Part shown: in pieces, positions 52,089 to 61,018 of the stretch
How the letters are laid out: every line of letters begins with the position of its first letter
Position numbering within the stretch: position 1 is the first letter of the stretch
NCBI RefSeq assembly: GCF_018255755.1
Contig: NZ_CP073766.1
Location: 744,001 to 808,000 of the forward strand
Direction: 5' to 3'
Source of the DNA: Chitinophaga sp. HK235
GTDB taxonomy: Bacteria > Bacteroidota > Bacteroidia > Chitinophagales > Chitinophagaceae
Length of the DNA stretch: 64,000 nt
Position numbers and translations under genes: made by a program
Notes under the pieces: generated by a model
Told to the model about the DNA's origin: nothing
The model's database searches: none
The model's input: the letters and a program-made list of their open reading frames with translations, nothing else

Positions 52089-54014
52089 TTGAAGACGGAC
52101 TTGAAAATATTAACTACTATGGCTGTTACCTGCTGGCTACTGTGCTGGTACCAGGCCGTATTTGCCCGTATGGCCGCCTTTCAGGACAAACCCGTTGCCG
52201 ATACCGTCCCAAAAAAAGGGAACGGCCTGATGAAAAAGATCGGGGAATACCGGGATTCTCTCCGTAACAAGGAATATCGTCAATCCTTTATCAAGCGCAT
52301 CACCAAACAGGACGTTGAGCAGAAGATAGAGGACTCCGACAGCGCTATCATCAAAAGTGAGGCATATTTTACCCCCTTTGTGGGAAAGGTGATCCGGAAT
52401 ATCTACTATCGGAAAGTAAAAGTATTTGGTCCCCGTAACATCAACGATACTACTTTTACCACCAGCATGAAACTGATACATCTGGCCAACCGCCTGCATT
52501 TCGACTCTAAGGAATGGGTGATCCGCCAGTCTCTTTTTTTCCGGGAAGGCACCCGGCTGGATCCCTTCGAAATGGCAGATAACGAACGTTATCTGCGTAA
52601 CCGCCCTTTTATTTCCGATGCCCGTATACATGTCAGGATTCCCGACCCTACTTCAGATTCTGTGGACGTAGAGGTTATTACAAAGGATGTATTTGAATAC
52701 GGGGTAGACCTGTCTCAATTCAGTGCAACGAATATCAAAGCCAGGGTTTCCAATAACGACCTGCTGGGAGCCGGACAGGGGCTGCAGGTGGGCTTCCAGT
52801 GGCGCAGCGACTATACCCCCACCTGGAACACGGAGGCGCGTTATACCAAGTACAATTTACTGGGTACCTTTATCGATCTGAATGTTGGATATTCCACCCT
52901 TAATAATACCACACCACTGGATACCAATGTGTATGAGGGAACGATGTACCTGAGCCTGAACAGGCCACTGTACCGCAATGCGGCCAAATGGGTAGGAGGT
53001 CTTACCCTGGCCAACAATTGGTCTATCAATATACACGGAGCTGAACCCCAGGCAGAAGACAGCCTTTACAGGGATTACCGTTATACCGTCTTCGATGGCT
53101 GGATAGGGTACAACTTTATCAATAACTACACACTTAACGGCACCATTGGCAATAAGCCCAACGTTGCCGTGCTGTTCCGGCACTATAACCTTAATTTTTC
53201 CAAAATGCCGGAACAGGAACGTTTTAAGAACGACGCGGTGTATAATGACCATCGTTACTACCTGCTGCAATTCCAGGTATACCGGGTAGACTACTTTAAA
53301 GCGCATCAGTTCTTCGGCTTTGGCAGAACAGAGGATATTCCGCTGGGATATACCTTAAATGCCACTACGGGTTGGGAAACCTGGAAAGACCGGCGCCGGT
53401 TGTATAGCGGACTGGAAGCCCAGAAATACTGGACCACCAGAAGGCAAGGCCTTTTTAATACGACGGTGGGTGTGAGTACCTTCTGGCAGGGAGGGGCCCT
53501 GGAAGATGCTGTTATACATGGCCGCCTGGAATACTACAGCCGTCTCTTTACTGTCCGGAAAGCCCGTTTCCGTCAGTTCCTGAACATCGATTTCCTCGAA
53601 AGTCCCAATCCGTTTTTCTACAAGCGGCTGAACATTAATATGGACAATGGTATCTGGGGCTACCGGAATACCAAACTGAATGGGTATCAGCGCCTGAATA
53701 TGGGCTCTGAAACAGTATATTACAGTCCGCTGAAGTTTCTTGGGTTTAAATTCAACTTCTTTGCTTCGCTGGAGGCGTCGATGCTCACTGCCAAAAATGA
53801 TGATCTGCTGAAGAGTCCCATCTATCTTGGCATCGGTGGTGGTTTCCGTATAAAAAATGAAAACCTGTCGCTGAATACCATTAAGGTGTCGGGGTATTAT
53901 TTTCCCAACGCACCGGCCCCTATGGGCAATAGCTTGTTGGAAATCACGACGGTGGTGGATTTCAGGTTTGATGTGTCTGCATTGAGAGCGCCGGCTTTTC
54001 TGAGTTTCTTTTGA
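52089..54014 (+). CDS. Probable outer membrane protein with POTRA-like domain and beta barrel
   Basis: The frame opens at TTG 52089 (641 residues); ATG 52119 is the alternative, giving a weaker signal peptide. Either way an exported protein is predicted. The N-terminal part (about 85-205) has a POTRA-like pattern, IRNIYYRKVKVFGPRNINDTTF, then REGTRLDPFEMADNERYLRNRPFISDARIHV, as in BamA/TamA. The rest is rich in aromatic beta strands and ends with TTVVDFRFDVSALRAPAFLSFF, typical of a last barrel strand. A role in outer membrane assembly or lipid transport is inferred. The next gene lies 27 bases downstream. Confidence 0.72.
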   Translation: MKTDLKILTTMAVTCWLLCWYQAVFARMAAFQDKPVADTVPKKGNGLMKKIGEYRDSLRNKEYRQSFIKRITKQDVEQKIEDSDSAIIKSEAYFTPFVGKVIRNIYYRKVKVFGPRNINDTTFTTSMKLIHLANRLHFDSKEWVIRQSLFFREGTRLDPFEMADNERYLRNRPFISDARIHVRIPDPTSDSVDVEVITKDVFEYGVDLSQFSATNIKARVSNNDLLGAGQGLQVGFQWRSDYTPTWNTEARYTKYNLLGTFIDLNVGYSTLNNTTPLDTNVYEGTMYLSLNRPLYRNAAKWVGGLTLANNWSINIHGAEPQAEDSLYRDYRYTVFDGWIGYNFINNYTLNGTIGNKPNVAVLFRHYNLNFSKMPEQERFKNDAVYNDHRYYLLQFQVYRVDYFKAHQFFGFGRTEDIPLGYTLNATTGWETWKDRRRLYSGLEAQKYWTTRRQGLFNTTVGVSTFWQGGALEDAVIHGRLEYYSRLFTVRKARFRQFLNIDFLESPNPFFYKRLNINMDNGIWGYRNTKLNGYQRLNMGSETVYYSPLKFLGFKFNFFASLEASMLTAKNDDLLKSPIYLGIGGGFRIKNENLSLNTIKVSGYYFPNAPAPMGNSLLEITTVVDFRFDVSALRAPAFLSFF

Positions 54015-54041
54015 TAATTGTTAAACGGAAAAACATTACAT

Positions 54042-55094
54042 ATGGAACAAAACAGACTGACAACACTGCTTAATATCCGTTATCCTTTTGTACAGGCTCC
54101 TATGTTGGGAATCACCACGCCAGCCATGGTGGCGGCGGTAAGTAATGCAGGCGGGCTGGGATCGCTTCCGGTGGGAGGATTGCCTCCCGAAAGAGTGACA
54201 GCACTTATACGGGAAGTGAAAGCAATGACCTCCAAACCGTTTGCAGTGAACCTGTTTATCTACGAGGAGCCTGCACTGGACAATCCATCTGCTTTTCAGG
54301 AGATGCAGCAGTGGCTGCTTACTTTATACAGGTCCCATCATTTGGTAACCGCCCCTGTTGTATATGAAGACATCAGAATCTATTCCTACCGGGAGCAACT
54401 GCCAGCTCTGCTGGCGGAAGGGGTTTCCCTGGTGAGCTTCACTTTCGGGGTACCTGATACAGGGGGTATTGCTACATTAAAAACACATCATTGTAAGCTG
54501 ATAGGTACTGCCACTTCTGTTGCGGAAGCACAGGTATTGGAGAAAGCAGGAGTAGATGTGATTGTAGCGCAGGGGATTGAAGCGGGTGGTCATCGTGGTA
54601 GTTTCCTGGAAGGTCCTTTGCCCGAGGTGGGCACCATGGCACTGGTACCACAGATGACAGATCGTGTAAGCCTGCCCGTTATAGCAGCAGGCGGAATATC
54701 TGATCCGCGCAGCATCGCGGCGGCGTTTAGTCTGGGAGCAGCAGGTGTGCAATGTGGTAGTGTGTTTCTGAGAAGTCATGAAAGTGCGGCCACTCCTCAT
54801 CATAAAGCGATGTTGTCTGGCATTGCTGATACAGGTACACGCCTGACCAGAGCGTTCTCCGGCCGCTGGGCCAGGGGGATTCCAAATGTGTTGATGGACA
54901 GTATAGAAGCATCGGGTCTGGAAATAAACGCTTATCCTGTTCAGGATGCCCTGACACAACCGGCGCGTAAGGTGGCAAAAGAACAGGATAACCCTGATTT
55001 TATTGTTATGTACGCCGGACAGGCCGCACAAATGGCCAGGGATCTACCGGCAGCCGTGATCATGGAAGAGCTGGTCGCCGGTATTCTGTTATGA
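54042..55094 (+). CDS. Nitronate monooxygenase-type flavoprotein
   Basis: From ATG 54042 (350 residues; TTG 54018 is the in-frame alternative) the protein has the NMO/2-nitropropane dioxygenase TIM-barrel: RYPFVQAPMLGITTPAMVAAVSNAGGLGSLPVGG, then GVDVIVAQGIEAGGHRGSF and the FMN site LPVIAAGGISDPRSIAAAFSLGAAGVQCGSVFL. It would oxidise nitronates, such as propionate 3-nitronate, with FMN and oxygen. The gene lies 27 bases after the POTRA/barrel gene but has no obvious functional link. Confidence 0.92.
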   Translation: MEQNRLTTLLNIRYPFVQAPMLGITTPAMVAAVSNAGGLGSLPVGGLPPERVTALIREVKAMTSKPFAVNLFIYEEPALDNPSAFQEMQQWLLTLYRSHHLVTAPVVYEDIRIYSYREQLPALLAEGVSLVSFTFGVPDTGGIATLKTHHCKLIGTATSVAEAQVLEKAGVDVIVAQGIEAGGHRGSFLEGPLPEVGTMALVPQMTDRVSLPVIAAGGISDPRSIAAAFSLGAAGVQCGSVFLRSHESAATPHHKAMLSGIADTGTRLTRAFSGRWARGIPNVLMDSIEASGLEINAYPVQDALTQPARKVAKEQDNPDFIVMYAGQAAQMARDLPAAVIMEELVAGILL

Positions 55095-55107
55095 TGCCTG
55101 AAAACGA

Positions 55108-55656
55108 TTAGTAAATGCGCGTAAAAATGCCCGGATAATCCTTTACAATACCATGTTCATCGAGCGGAAGCTCTGCACGGAAGCCGCTGACAGCGTTTTC
55201 GTACAGGTACAGGCGATTGTCCAGTTTGGTATAGTGCTGTGTTAATTTCTGTAACTCAAACTCCGGCAATTTGATGTAAAGCATATGGAGTGTCTTTTTT
55301 TTACCTTTTTCAAAATTCAGCCGGCGAACAGGTAATGTGTTGGTAAAAGGAGTGAGTGAGATATCGATATCTATACAGTTGTCAAAGGCATCTACATGAT
55401 TTCCGTCTTTATCAAACCAGTGACCGTTAAGATCGGATGTCAGCTTTAGTTCAGTGCTTTCGATACCATTGCGCCGGATAAAAAAGGAAGATACTTTCCA
55501 GTCAGTAGTGATTTCGATTTCGTATTGAATACTGAAAGGCTGTCCGTCGAGGCAGCCATTGATAGTGCCGTTTGCTTGCCTGTTGTGCTCATGATGTTTT
55601 ACTGTCAGAAATTCCGTTGCAGGCCATTTGGTGGCTTGCCATACTACTGGTCTCAT
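55108..55656 (-). CDS. PF06475-type glycolipid-binding-like protein
   Basis: From ATG 55656 (182 residues) the protein matches the PF06475 putative glycolipid-binding family by its order of features: LTVKHHEHNRQANGTINGCL-like, WKVSSFFIRRNG, LKLTSDLNGHWFDKDGNHVDAFDNCIDIDISLTPFTNTLPVRRL. Its start overlaps the FdhF/YdeP stop by four bases (ATGA), so translation is coupled. Upstream codons in this frame continue inside the oxidoreductase gene and are not used. The ligand is unknown; in other bacteria the family has been suggested to bind glycolipids. Confidence 0.85.
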   Translation of the reverse strand: MRPVVWQATKWPATEFLTVKHHEHNRQANGTINGCLDGQPFSIQYEIEITTDWKVSSFFIRRNGIESTELKLTSDLNGHWFDKDGNHVDAFDNCIDIDISLTPFTNTLPVRRLNFEKGKKKTLHMLYIKLPEFELQKLTQHYTKLDNRLYLYENAVSGFRAELPLDEHGIVKDYPGIFTRIY

Positions 55657-57947
55657 ATTTTGTTGTTGATGGTAGATGATTTTATTTTGATAATGACACC
55701 TTTGGATACCGGCGTGTTGCTCTTGTCGGCCACTGTGTTTACCGGCACCAATACATTGGTTTCGGGAAAATAGGTGGCTGTGCACCTTTCGGGTATATTA
55801 TAGGCCACGATAATGAAACCATAAGCGACTCTTTCCGTTTGCCCGTGATTGTTATACAGGTCTACTATTTGCCCGGCAGAGAAACCACTGTTACGTATAT
55901 CTTCCGGATTCATAAAGATCACCCTGCGTTCGCTGTGTACTCCTCTGTAACGATCATCCAGGCCATAGATAGTTGTATTGAACTGATCATGGCTGCGAAT
56001 GGTCATCATCATGAATTCGTCCGGCCCCAGCGGGTTTTCAGGCACATCTGCCACATTAAAATTGGCTTTGCCGGTGTTGGTATTAAATTTACCTACCCTC
56101 GACCCGTTGGGAAGATAAAAGCCTCCCGGATTTCTTACCCGTTTGTTATAATCTTCAAAGCCTGGAATCACCTGTTCGATGGCATTCCGGATATGATCGT
56201 AATGCAGGGCGTACTGTTGCCAGGGAACTTTACTTTGAGATCCCAGCAATGCCTGTGCCAGTTCGCAAACGATCAGGGGTTCGCTTTTCAGATCGTCAGA
56301 TATCGGTTGAAGACTACCTTTTGACATCTGTACTACACCCATGGAGTTTTCGCAGGTCACAAACTGGGTTTCCTGCTGCTGAATATCTTTGTCGCTTCGT
56401 CCGAGGCAGGGAAGGATCAATGCTTCGCGGCCATGGACGATGTGGCTGCGGTTGAGTTTCGTAGAGACGTGCACGGTAAGGTCACAGTTGCGCAGTGCTT
56501 TCGCCGTGTAGGCGGTATCAGGCGTGGCCGACAGGAAATTGCCCCCCATGGCAATAAATACTTTGGCATCTCCCTTATACATGGCATGGATGGCATTCAC
56601 CACATCATAACCATGATGCTGCGGCGGTTTAAAGCCATATACCGTTTCCAGCTTTTGCAGGAAGGCGGGGGCTGGTTTTTCATAGATACCCATGGTCCTG
56701 TCGCCCTGTACATTACTATGACCGCGCACAGGGCAGGTGCCGGCACCTGGTTTGCCGATACTGCCTTTTAGCAGCAACAGGTTGACAATCTCACGGATCG
56801 TATCTACAGCGTTTTTATGTTGGGTAAGTCCCATCGCCCAGCAGGCGACGATTTTATGTTTGTGCAGCAGGGCCGCAGCAGTTTCACGGATTTGTTTTGT
56901 TGGAATGCCGCAGGCCTGCGCCAGATCGGCCAGCCGGTGTTGCCGCAAATGAGAGATATATGTATCGTACCCGGCAGTTTGGCCGGCGATGAAAGCGTTG
57001 TCGAATACGGTACCCGGATTTTTTTCTTCTTCTTCCAGCAACAGCAGTGTAACGGCTTTCAACAGGGCCATATCCCCGTTGATCTTTACCTGAAGGAATA
57101 TATCAGTGAGTGGAGCTTTCATCTGTAACATGCCTTTCACCGTTTGTGGATTGAGGAAGTTGAGCAGACCTGTCTCCATCAGTGGGTTGACTGCGATAAT
57201 GGTAGCGCCGTTTTCCTTGGCTTTCTGCAGCGCTGTAAGCATCCGCGGATGGTTGGTACCCGGATTTTGTCCAAGAATGATAATCACTTCTGCCTGATGG
57301 ATATCTTCCAGAGTCACAGAACCTTTGCCTATGCCTACGGCCTCTCCGAGGGCTACTCCGCTGGATTCATGGCACATATTGGAGCAGTCGGGCAGATTGT
57401 TGGTACCGTATTCCCGTACCATCAGCTGATAAAGGAATGCTGCTTCGTTGCTGGTACGGCCAGAAGTATAAAAGACCGCCTGGTCCGGTGATCCCAGCTG
57501 CCTGAGATGAGCGGCTATTTTACCATAGGCGTCTTTCCACGATATAGGTGTATAATGTGTTGCGCCCGGAGCCAAATACATGGGCTGGGCAATCCTTCCT
57601 TTTTTACCGATCTCATAATCTGTCAGCTCTCCCATGGAAGCCACACTATTGGCAGCAAAGAAGGCAGGGCCCAGTTTCCGCGTGGTGGCTTCTTCAGCGA
57701 TGGCCTTGGCACCGTTTTCACAGTATTCTGCAATTGGAGAGCGTTCATCATCAGGGTCCGGCCAGGCACAGCCCGGACAGTCGAAACCATGTTTCTGGTT
57801 TAACTGCAGTAAAGCTTTTGTACCCCGGAAGGCATTCATCGCCTCCAGAATATGTTTCATACTGGACCATACGGCTGGAATACCTGCCGCCACTGTAGGA
57901 GGCTTGGTTAACTTAAGCCCTGTGAATTTTACCGGATTTTCTTCCAT
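55653..57947 (-). CDS. Molybdopterin oxidoreductase, FdhF/YdeP type
   Basis: The 764-residue protein is of the FdhF/YdeP branch of the molybdopterin family (TIGR01701 type), with an N-terminal QKHGFDCPGCAWPDPDD, then YTSGRTSNEAAFLYQLMVREYGTNNLPDCSNMCHESS, VIIILGQNPGTNHPRMLTAL and the C-terminal dinucleotide-binding DEFMMMTIRSHDQFNTTIYG. A first 4Fe-4S ligand set as in FdhF is not visible. Formate or other substrates are possible. The sulfurtransferase FdhD gene, needed for active formate dehydrogenases, lies 135 bases upstream, and the PF06475 gene follows with a four-base overlap. Confidence 0.9.
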   Translation of the reverse strand: MEENPVKFTGLKLTKPPTVAAGIPAVWSSMKHILEAMNAFRGTKALLQLNQKHGFDCPGCAWPDPDDERSPIAEYCENGAKAIAEEATTRKLGPAFFAANSVASMGELTDYEIGKKGRIAQPMYLAPGATHYTPISWKDAYGKIAAHLRQLGSPDQAVFYTSGRTSNEAAFLYQLMVREYGTNNLPDCSNMCHESSGVALGEAVGIGKGSVTLEDIHQAEVIIILGQNPGTNHPRMLTALQKAKENGATIIAVNPLMETGLLNFLNPQTVKGMLQMKAPLTDIFLQVKINGDMALLKAVTLLLLEEEEKNPGTVFDNAFIAGQTAGYDTYISHLRQHRLADLAQACGIPTKQIRETAAALLHKHKIVACWAMGLTQHKNAVDTIREIVNLLLLKGSIGKPGAGTCPVRGHSNVQGDRTMGIYEKPAPAFLQKLETVYGFKPPQHHGYDVVNAIHAMYKGDAKVFIAMGGNFLSATPDTAYTAKALRNCDLTVHVSTKLNRSHIVHGREALILPCLGRSDKDIQQQETQFVTCENSMGVVQMSKGSLQPISDDLKSEPLIVCELAQALLGSQSKVPWQQYALHYDHIRNAIEQVIPGFEDYNKRVRNPGGFYLPNGSRVGKFNTNTGKANFNVADVPENPLGPDEFMMMTIRSHDQFNTTIYGLDDRYRGVHSERRVIFMNPEDIRNSGFSAGQIVDLYNNHGQTERVAYGFIIVAYNIPERCTATYFPETNVLVPVNTVADKSNTPVSKGVIIKIKSSTINNKI

Positions 57948-58082
57948 AACCGCAACCGCTGATTTATTTGATTTTACTGATTCTCCTGATGTGCAAAGGT
58001 CGGTTTTTATCTTTATGATTGATTGTTGTTGTTATTGGAACAATCATCCTCCTCACTTATATGTAGCATTAGTAAAAGAAAC

Positions 58083-58889
58083 CTACGTATAAATATTAAA
58101 TCGTTCTTCCTTTAAGAAGCCTATCAGGGTTATGTTCCAGGCTGCGGCCATTTTTACGGCCATGCCGGAGGGGGCACCGATGGCCGCAACTACGGGTATG
58201 GCGGCCATGGCGGCTTTCTGGATCAGTTCAAAACCGGCCCTGCCACTCAGTAGGAGCAGGCTTTCGTGTAGAGGTAGCCGTTGTTCCAGGGCGGCACCGA
58301 TGATTTTATCGACAGCATTGTGCCGGCCAATATCCTCATGCAGCAAAACGATCTGTCCTTCCTGGTTAATGAGTGCCGCAGCGTGCAGACCACCGGTATG
58401 CCTGAATACCGCTTGTTGCTCTCTCAATTGCTGTGGAAGTGGGTAGAGCAATTCTGCCGGGAAATGAGGCCGGTTTTTACCGCTATTAACGGCAACGCCT
58501 GTATGAATATCCGTGATGGAAGATTTGCCACATAAGCCGCAGGCGGCGGTGGCCTGAAAGTTACGCTGACTGTGGTCGAGGGAAGGGATGGCCTGTTCCT
58601 TTAAGAAAACAGTAGCCACACTTCCGTTGGTTGTATCCGACAAGGTAATATGGTGTATGTCGGCTACCTGGGGGATAATACCTTCTGTGAACAGGAAACC
58701 TGTGGCCAGTTCCTTATCCTGGCCAGGTGTGCGCATAGTAACAGCAATGTTCTGCTGACGGCGGTTATGGGTAGGACCATGTATCAGTCTTATCTCCAGT
58801 GGCTCTTCGGCAGCCAGTATATCTTCGGTGTCTGTAATACCGGCTGCCGTTACTTTCTTTATACGTGTGTGAACAACAGCTTTTGTCAT
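58083..58889 (-). CDS. fdhD: Formate dehydrogenase accessory sulfurtransferase FdhD
   Basis: The 268-residue protein moves sulfur from the cysteine desulfurase to the molybdenum cofactor of formate dehydrogenases. The redox motif ACGLCGKSS (CxxC, about residues 120-128) and the conserved HEDIGRHNAVDKIIGAAL and LSGRAGFELIQKAAMAAIPVVAAIGAPSGMAVKMA parts are all present. It lies before the FdhF/YdeP gene, as expected. The 135-base gap holds no feature that I can support. Confidence 0.95.
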   Translation of the reverse strand: MTKAVVHTRIKKVTAAGITDTEDILAAEEPLEIRLIHGPTHNRRQQNIAVTMRTPGQDKELATGFLFTEGIIPQVADIHHITLSDTTNGSVATVFLKEQAIPSLDHSQRNFQATAACGLCGKSSITDIHTGVAVNSGKNRPHFPAELLYPLPQQLREQQAVFRHTGGLHAAALINQEGQIVLLHEDIGRHNAVDKIIGAALEQRLPLHESLLLLSGRAGFELIQKAAMAAIPVVAAIGAPSGMAVKMAAAWNITLIGFLKEERFNIYT

Positions 58890-58897
58890 ATCTAAAG

Positions 58898-59908
58898 TTA
58901 CACTTTCACAATCATCTTACCACTGTTTTTGCCTGAAAATAATCCCAGCAGCGCAGTGGGCAGCTGATCGAAGCCTTCTACGATCGTTTCTGTGAATTTT
59001 ATTTTTCCGGCCTTTACCCATTCGCCCAGCTGTTTGATGCCTTCCTGATAACGGGCAGTATAGTTGCCGATGGTAAAGCCCTGCATTAAAACGCTGAATT
59101 TGATAAGCGTAGGCTGTATACGCGGCCCCATGGGTATTTCGGTGCTGTTGTAAAGCGCTATCTGTCCACATACCGGTATACGGGCAAAAGGATTCAGGTG
59201 ATACATCACTGCATCGGAGATCTCTCCGCCTACATTATCGTAATAGATATCAACACCGTTGGGGCAGGCGGCACCAATGGCGGCCGTAATGTCGGGATTG
59301 TTTTTGTAGTCAATGGCAACGTCGAAATTGAATTCGTCTGTCAGCATTTTTACCTTTTCAGCACCGCCGGCGATGCCCACTACACGGCAACCCTGTATTT
59401 TGGCTATCTGGCCGGCTACCAGACCTACAGCACCGGCAGCACCGGATATCACCACGGTTTCGCCGGCTTTGGGCTTGCCGATGTCCATCAGCCCGAAGTA
59501 GGCGGTCAGGCCGGGCATACCCATGACGCCCAGATAGTAGGTGGGTGGGATACTGCTGTCAATTTTACGCAGATGATCACCAGAGAAAATGCTGGCCGTT
59601 GCCCATGGGAAGAAGTTTTTGCCGCCGGAAGGCATTACCAGGTCACCTTCCCGGAAACGCGCATCTTTACTTTCGACTACAGCCGCTACTCCGCCGCTTT
59701 CTATTGGTTCCTGTATCTTGAACGGCGGTATATAGGATTTTTCATCACGCATCCTGCCCCGTAAATAAGGATCTACAGAAAAATATACGGGCTTTACCAG
59801 TACTTCCCCTTCGGCAGGTGCCGGCAGCTCAGCGCTTACGGTCTTAAATGTATTGGGGGAGGGTATACCTTCCGGTCTGTCGTTGAGTAGTATCTGTTGT
59901 ATTTTCAT
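58898..59908 (-). CDS. Zinc-less MDR-type NADP-dependent oxidoreductase
   Basis: The 336-residue protein has a Rossmann motif (VISGAAGAVGLVAGQIAKIQGCRVVGIAGG) and the medium-chain reductase start ILLNDRPEGIPSPNTFKT. It lacks the zinc ligands of classical alcohol dehydrogenases and matches the leukotriene-B4-dehydrogenase-like branch with GGEISDAVMYHLNPFARIPVCGQIALYN. It would reduce alkenals or similar carbonyl compounds with NADPH. It starts nine bases before fdhD and may be part of the same unit. Confidence 0.9.
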   Translation of the reverse strand: MKIQQILLNDRPEGIPSPNTFKTVSAELPAPAEGEVLVKPVYFSVDPYLRGRMRDEKSYIPPFKIQEPIESGGVAAVVESKDARFREGDLVMPSGGKNFFPWATASIFSGDHLRKIDSSIPPTYYLGVMGMPGLTAYFGLMDIGKPKAGETVVISGAAGAVGLVAGQIAKIQGCRVVGIAGGAEKVKMLTDEFNFDVAIDYKNNPDITAAIGAACPNGVDIYYDNVGGEISDAVMYHLNPFARIPVCGQIALYNSTEIPMGPRIQPTLIKFSVLMQGFTIGNYTARYQEGIKQLGEWVKAGKIKFTETIVEGFDQLPTALLGLFSGKNSGKMIVKV

Positions 59909-60047
59909 GATGAAAATGGTTTATTCTTTTAAACGGGCAAAATCAACTTTTGTTTAACAGTGGGCTCTTCCTATTGTCTATGCTAGGAATTATCCCGTAA
60001 AAATGTATTTTCGGGTTACAATTAAAACCACTAAACCCTAACTGTCT

Positions 60048-60899
60048 ATGCGTTTGGATGATGAAAGATTAAGTGACAATGTCGAGAAGCGTTCCGGTGG
60101 CGGAACGCGGACACTGATTGGCGGCGGTATCGGCGGCGTCATTGTGATCGTGCTGGCACTGTTGTTTAAACAGGACCCCAATCAGGTGAATCAGGTACTG
60201 CAGCAGGTACAAGGCCCCGGTCAGACCGAGCAGGCTGAAAAACTGACGAAGGAAAATGCCTCTGCCATTGAATTGTTTTCTTCTAAAATACTGGCCAGCA
60301 CAGAAGATGTATGGCAGGAAGAATTCAAAAACATGAATATGCGGTATGTGCCACCTAAAATGGCGTTGTTCACCGATGCCACCACTTCCGGTTGTGGTGC
60401 TGCTGAATCAGCGATGGGGCCGTTTTATTGCCCTGCAGACAAAATGGTGTATCTGGACGTATCCTTCTTCAACGAGCTGGAGCAGCGTTTTGGCGTGAAA
60501 GGTGATTTTGCCAAAGCCTATGTGATTGCGCATGAAGTAGGTCACCACGTACAAAACCTGCTGGGCATCAGCCGTAAAGTACAGGCTATGCGGAACCAGC
60601 TGAGCGAAAAAGAGTACAACAAGCTGTCTGTAAAACTGGAACTGCAGGCCGACTTCCTGGCAGGACTCTGGGCCAATCACGCGCAGAAAATGCGCAATAT
60701 CCTGGAAGCCGGTGATATTGAATCCGGGCTGAACGCTGCCAGCGCAGTGGGTGACGATAAACTGCAACAGGCCGGTACGGGCCGTGTGGTGCCGGACGCC
60801 TTTACACATGGTACTTCCGAACAACGGATGTACTGGTTTAAAAAGGGCTACGATACCGGAGAGCTGTCACAAGGTGACACCGGAATAGGATTAAGATAA
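60048..60899 (+). CDS. Neutral zinc metallopeptidase (YpfJ/KPN_02809 type)
   Basis: The 283-residue protein has an N-terminal cytoplasmic stretch, one membrane helix (about 23-40) and an extracytoplasmic domain with the zinc-binding HEVGH (162-166). After GCGAAESAMGPFYCPADKMVYLDVSFF it shows the family AYVIAHEVGHHVQNLLGI and ELQADFLAGLWANHAQ, where the second Glu/Asp likely completes the zinc site. The family is of unknown substrate. A long perfect palindrome follows 13 bases after the stop. Confidence 0.93.
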   Translation: MRLDDERLSDNVEKRSGGGTRTLIGGGIGGVIVIVLALLFKQDPNQVNQVLQQVQGPGQTEQAEKLTKENASAIELFSSKILASTEDVWQEEFKNMNMRYVPPKMALFTDATTSGCGAAESAMGPFYCPADKMVYLDVSFFNELEQRFGVKGDFAKAYVIAHEVGHHVQNLLGISRKVQAMRNQLSEKEYNKLSVKLELQADFLAGLWANHAQKMRNILEAGDIESGLNAASAVGDDKLQQAGTGRVVPDAFTHGTSEQRMYWFKKGYDTGELSQGDTGIGLR

Positions 60900-60911
60900 T
60901 GATCCCATCAT

Positions 60912-60955
60912 AAGAGCGAAGCCTCTGGCGTATATACGCCAGAGGCTTCGCTCTT
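60912..60955. terminator. 44-bp perfect palindrome, probable bidirectional terminator
   Basis: The arms 60912-60933 and 60934-60955 are exact reverse complements with no spacer. The centre is TATATA. It lies between convergent genes (metallopeptidase and pncB). The single-stranded RNA from either strand could fold into a strong hairpin. Confidence 0.75.
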
Positions 60956-60959
60956 GTTT

Positions 60960-60982
60960 CCCAGGACTGAAGTCCTGGGCTA
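60960..60982 (+). repeat. REP-like hairpin repeat, copy F
   Basis: CCCAGGACT-GA-AGTCCTGGG then CTA, with the A/T pair seen in copy D. Eight bases later a decayed half, TTGAAGTTCTGGGATA (60990-61005), repeats its right part. It starts four bases after the palindrome. Confidence 0.8.
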
Positions 60983-61018
60983 AAATGGATTGAAGTTCTG
61001 GGATAGGATGGTTCTTGG

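Noticed and set aside
15600..60982. Repeat copies as a CRISPR array
   Set aside because: Copies are scattered 0.1-20 kb apart, in both orientations and with no regular spacers or cas genes.
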